The notes under the pieces are model-generated. The model was not told the origin of the DNA. It saw nothing but the letters and a program-made list of their open reading frames with translations, and ran no database searches. A program made the position numbers and the translations under genes. Below, one piece after another: positions 5,733 through 6,051 of a stretch of DNA of 6,051 nt (positions are counted from its first letter, which is position 1; the number at the start of each line of letters is the position of its first letter). The stretch comes from an uncultured Phascolarctobacterium sp. (GTDB taxonomy: Bacteria > Bacillota > Negativicutes > Acidaminococcales > Acidaminococcaceae): NCBI GenBank assembly GCA_946002345.1, contig CAMFZA010000112.1, positions 1 to 6,051 on the forward strand, given 5' to 3'.

Positions 5733-5766
5733 AAAAAGACCCGAGCCTCACGTTCTAGGCCCGGGT
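5733..5766 (-). terminator. Intrinsic terminator of the TRAP permease gene
   Basis: On the minus strand ACCCGGGCCT (5766-5757) pairs with AGGCTCGGGT (5748-5739) over 10 bp, with one G-U pair and an 8-base loop. CTTTTT (5738-5733) follows. It begins 25 bases after the permease stop codon and separates that gene from the M20 gene. Confidence 0.9.
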
Positions 5767-5791
5767 AAAAAATATATGAGAGGGGGTCGGA

Positions 5792-6051
5792 TTATTTAAC
5801 TACAGAGGGTAACCAGGTAGCGATTTCTGGGAACAGGCACAGAATAAAGATTTCCAGTGCCATGGCCAGACCAAAGGGAATAACACCCTTAACAATATCA
5901 GTCATAGAGCTGTCCGGACTAATACCCTTCAATACAAACAGGTTCATGCCAACAGGGGGAGTAATCAGTGCCAGTTCCAAATTCAGGAGCATAACTACTG
6001 TGCGCCAGATGGGCTCGAGGCCGACGCGGCTAGTGAGCAGGAGAATAATCG
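5792..6051 (-). CDS. TRAP transporter large permease, DctM family (C-terminal part, cut by the window edge)
   Basis: The frame is open from the right edge to TAA at 5794-5792, giving the last 85 residues of a protein that starts outside the window. The motif LELALITPPVGMNLFVLKG is the conserved C-terminal signature of the large membrane subunit of tripartite ATP-independent periplasmic transporters. It is followed by a final membrane helix (about VIPFGLAMALEIFILCLFP) and the usual end, ATWLP. Upstream of the internal Met at 5992 the frame continues as SRVGLEPIWRTVV, typical of the family, so that Met is not the start. Such permeases work with a small membrane subunit and an extracytoplasmic binding protein to import organic acids, amino acids or related compounds using an ion gradient. 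Partners would lie to the right. The substrate is unknown. Confidence 0.92.
   Translation of the reverse strand, partial: IILLLTSRVGLEPIWRTVVMLLNLELALITPPVGMNLFVLKGISPDSSMTDIVKGVIPFGLAMALEIFILCLFPEIATWLPSVVK

Larger units (their letters stand above)
5491..5791. other. Intergenic leader region between the TRAP permease and M20 genes
   Basis: These 301 bases contain the terminator of the permease gene (5733-5766), three AGCCTTTA/T direct repeats, the second composite element (5615-5655) and a 19-codon open frame (5531-5590) with a strong ribosome binding site. I found no convincing -35/-10 pair for the M20 gene. The best weak candidates on the minus strand are a lone GATAAT at 5712-5707 and TTGCCG, 17 bases, TACAGA beginning near 5702. 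A promoter must lie somewhere here unless the M20 gene depends on read-through. Confidence 0.5.

Overview
The window looks like an ordinary stretch of a bacterial chromosome of moderate G+C. Strong AGGAGG-type ribosome binding sites, A/T-rich intergenic regions with extended -10 promoters, and simple stem-plus-T-tract terminators suggest Bacillota. The combination of a DctM-type TRAP permease, a stand-alone PAS-EAL protein and M20/M24 metallohydrolases would suit a member of the Negativicutes, but that placement is an impression, not proven by any marker in the window.

Layout from left to right. Bases 1-87 hold the promoter, ribosome binding site and first codons of a leftward gene whose frame is interrupted by TAA after four codons. 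A leftward terminator (207-242) follows a complete M24-family peptidase-like gene (300-1529, minus strand). A 471-bp divergent intergenic region (1530-2000) carries two rightward promoter candidates, a seven-codon open frame with an excellent ribosome binding site, and one copy of a composite sequence element. A PAS-EAL cyclic-di-GMP phosphodiesterase gene (2001-3524, plus strand) ends in a strong terminator (3531-3574). Three genes then run leftward: an NADPH-dependent FMN reductase family protein (3619-4170), an M20-family amidohydrolase of the allantoate/N-carbamoyl-amino-acid type (4252-5490), and, cut by the right edge, the C-terminus of a TRAP transporter large permease (5792-6051) with its own terminator (5733-5766).

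How the parts may work together. The TRAP permease, the M20 hydrolase and the reductase lie on one strand in transport-then-hydrolysis order. This fits uptake and breakdown of a small acid, ureido or amide compound, but the terminator after the permease means they are not simply one operon. The M24 enzyme and the EAL protein are divergently arranged, single-gene units. I see no mobile element, CRISPR array, tRNA or rRNA. Nothing in the window clearly amounts to a new multi-gene system.

The least explained signals are non-coding. One is a two-copy element (TAGARGGTTTT, 10 variable bases, TGGCGAATA, then AAGG and CTAAT) upstream of both metallohydrolase genes. The others are three very short open frames with strong ribosome binding sites.
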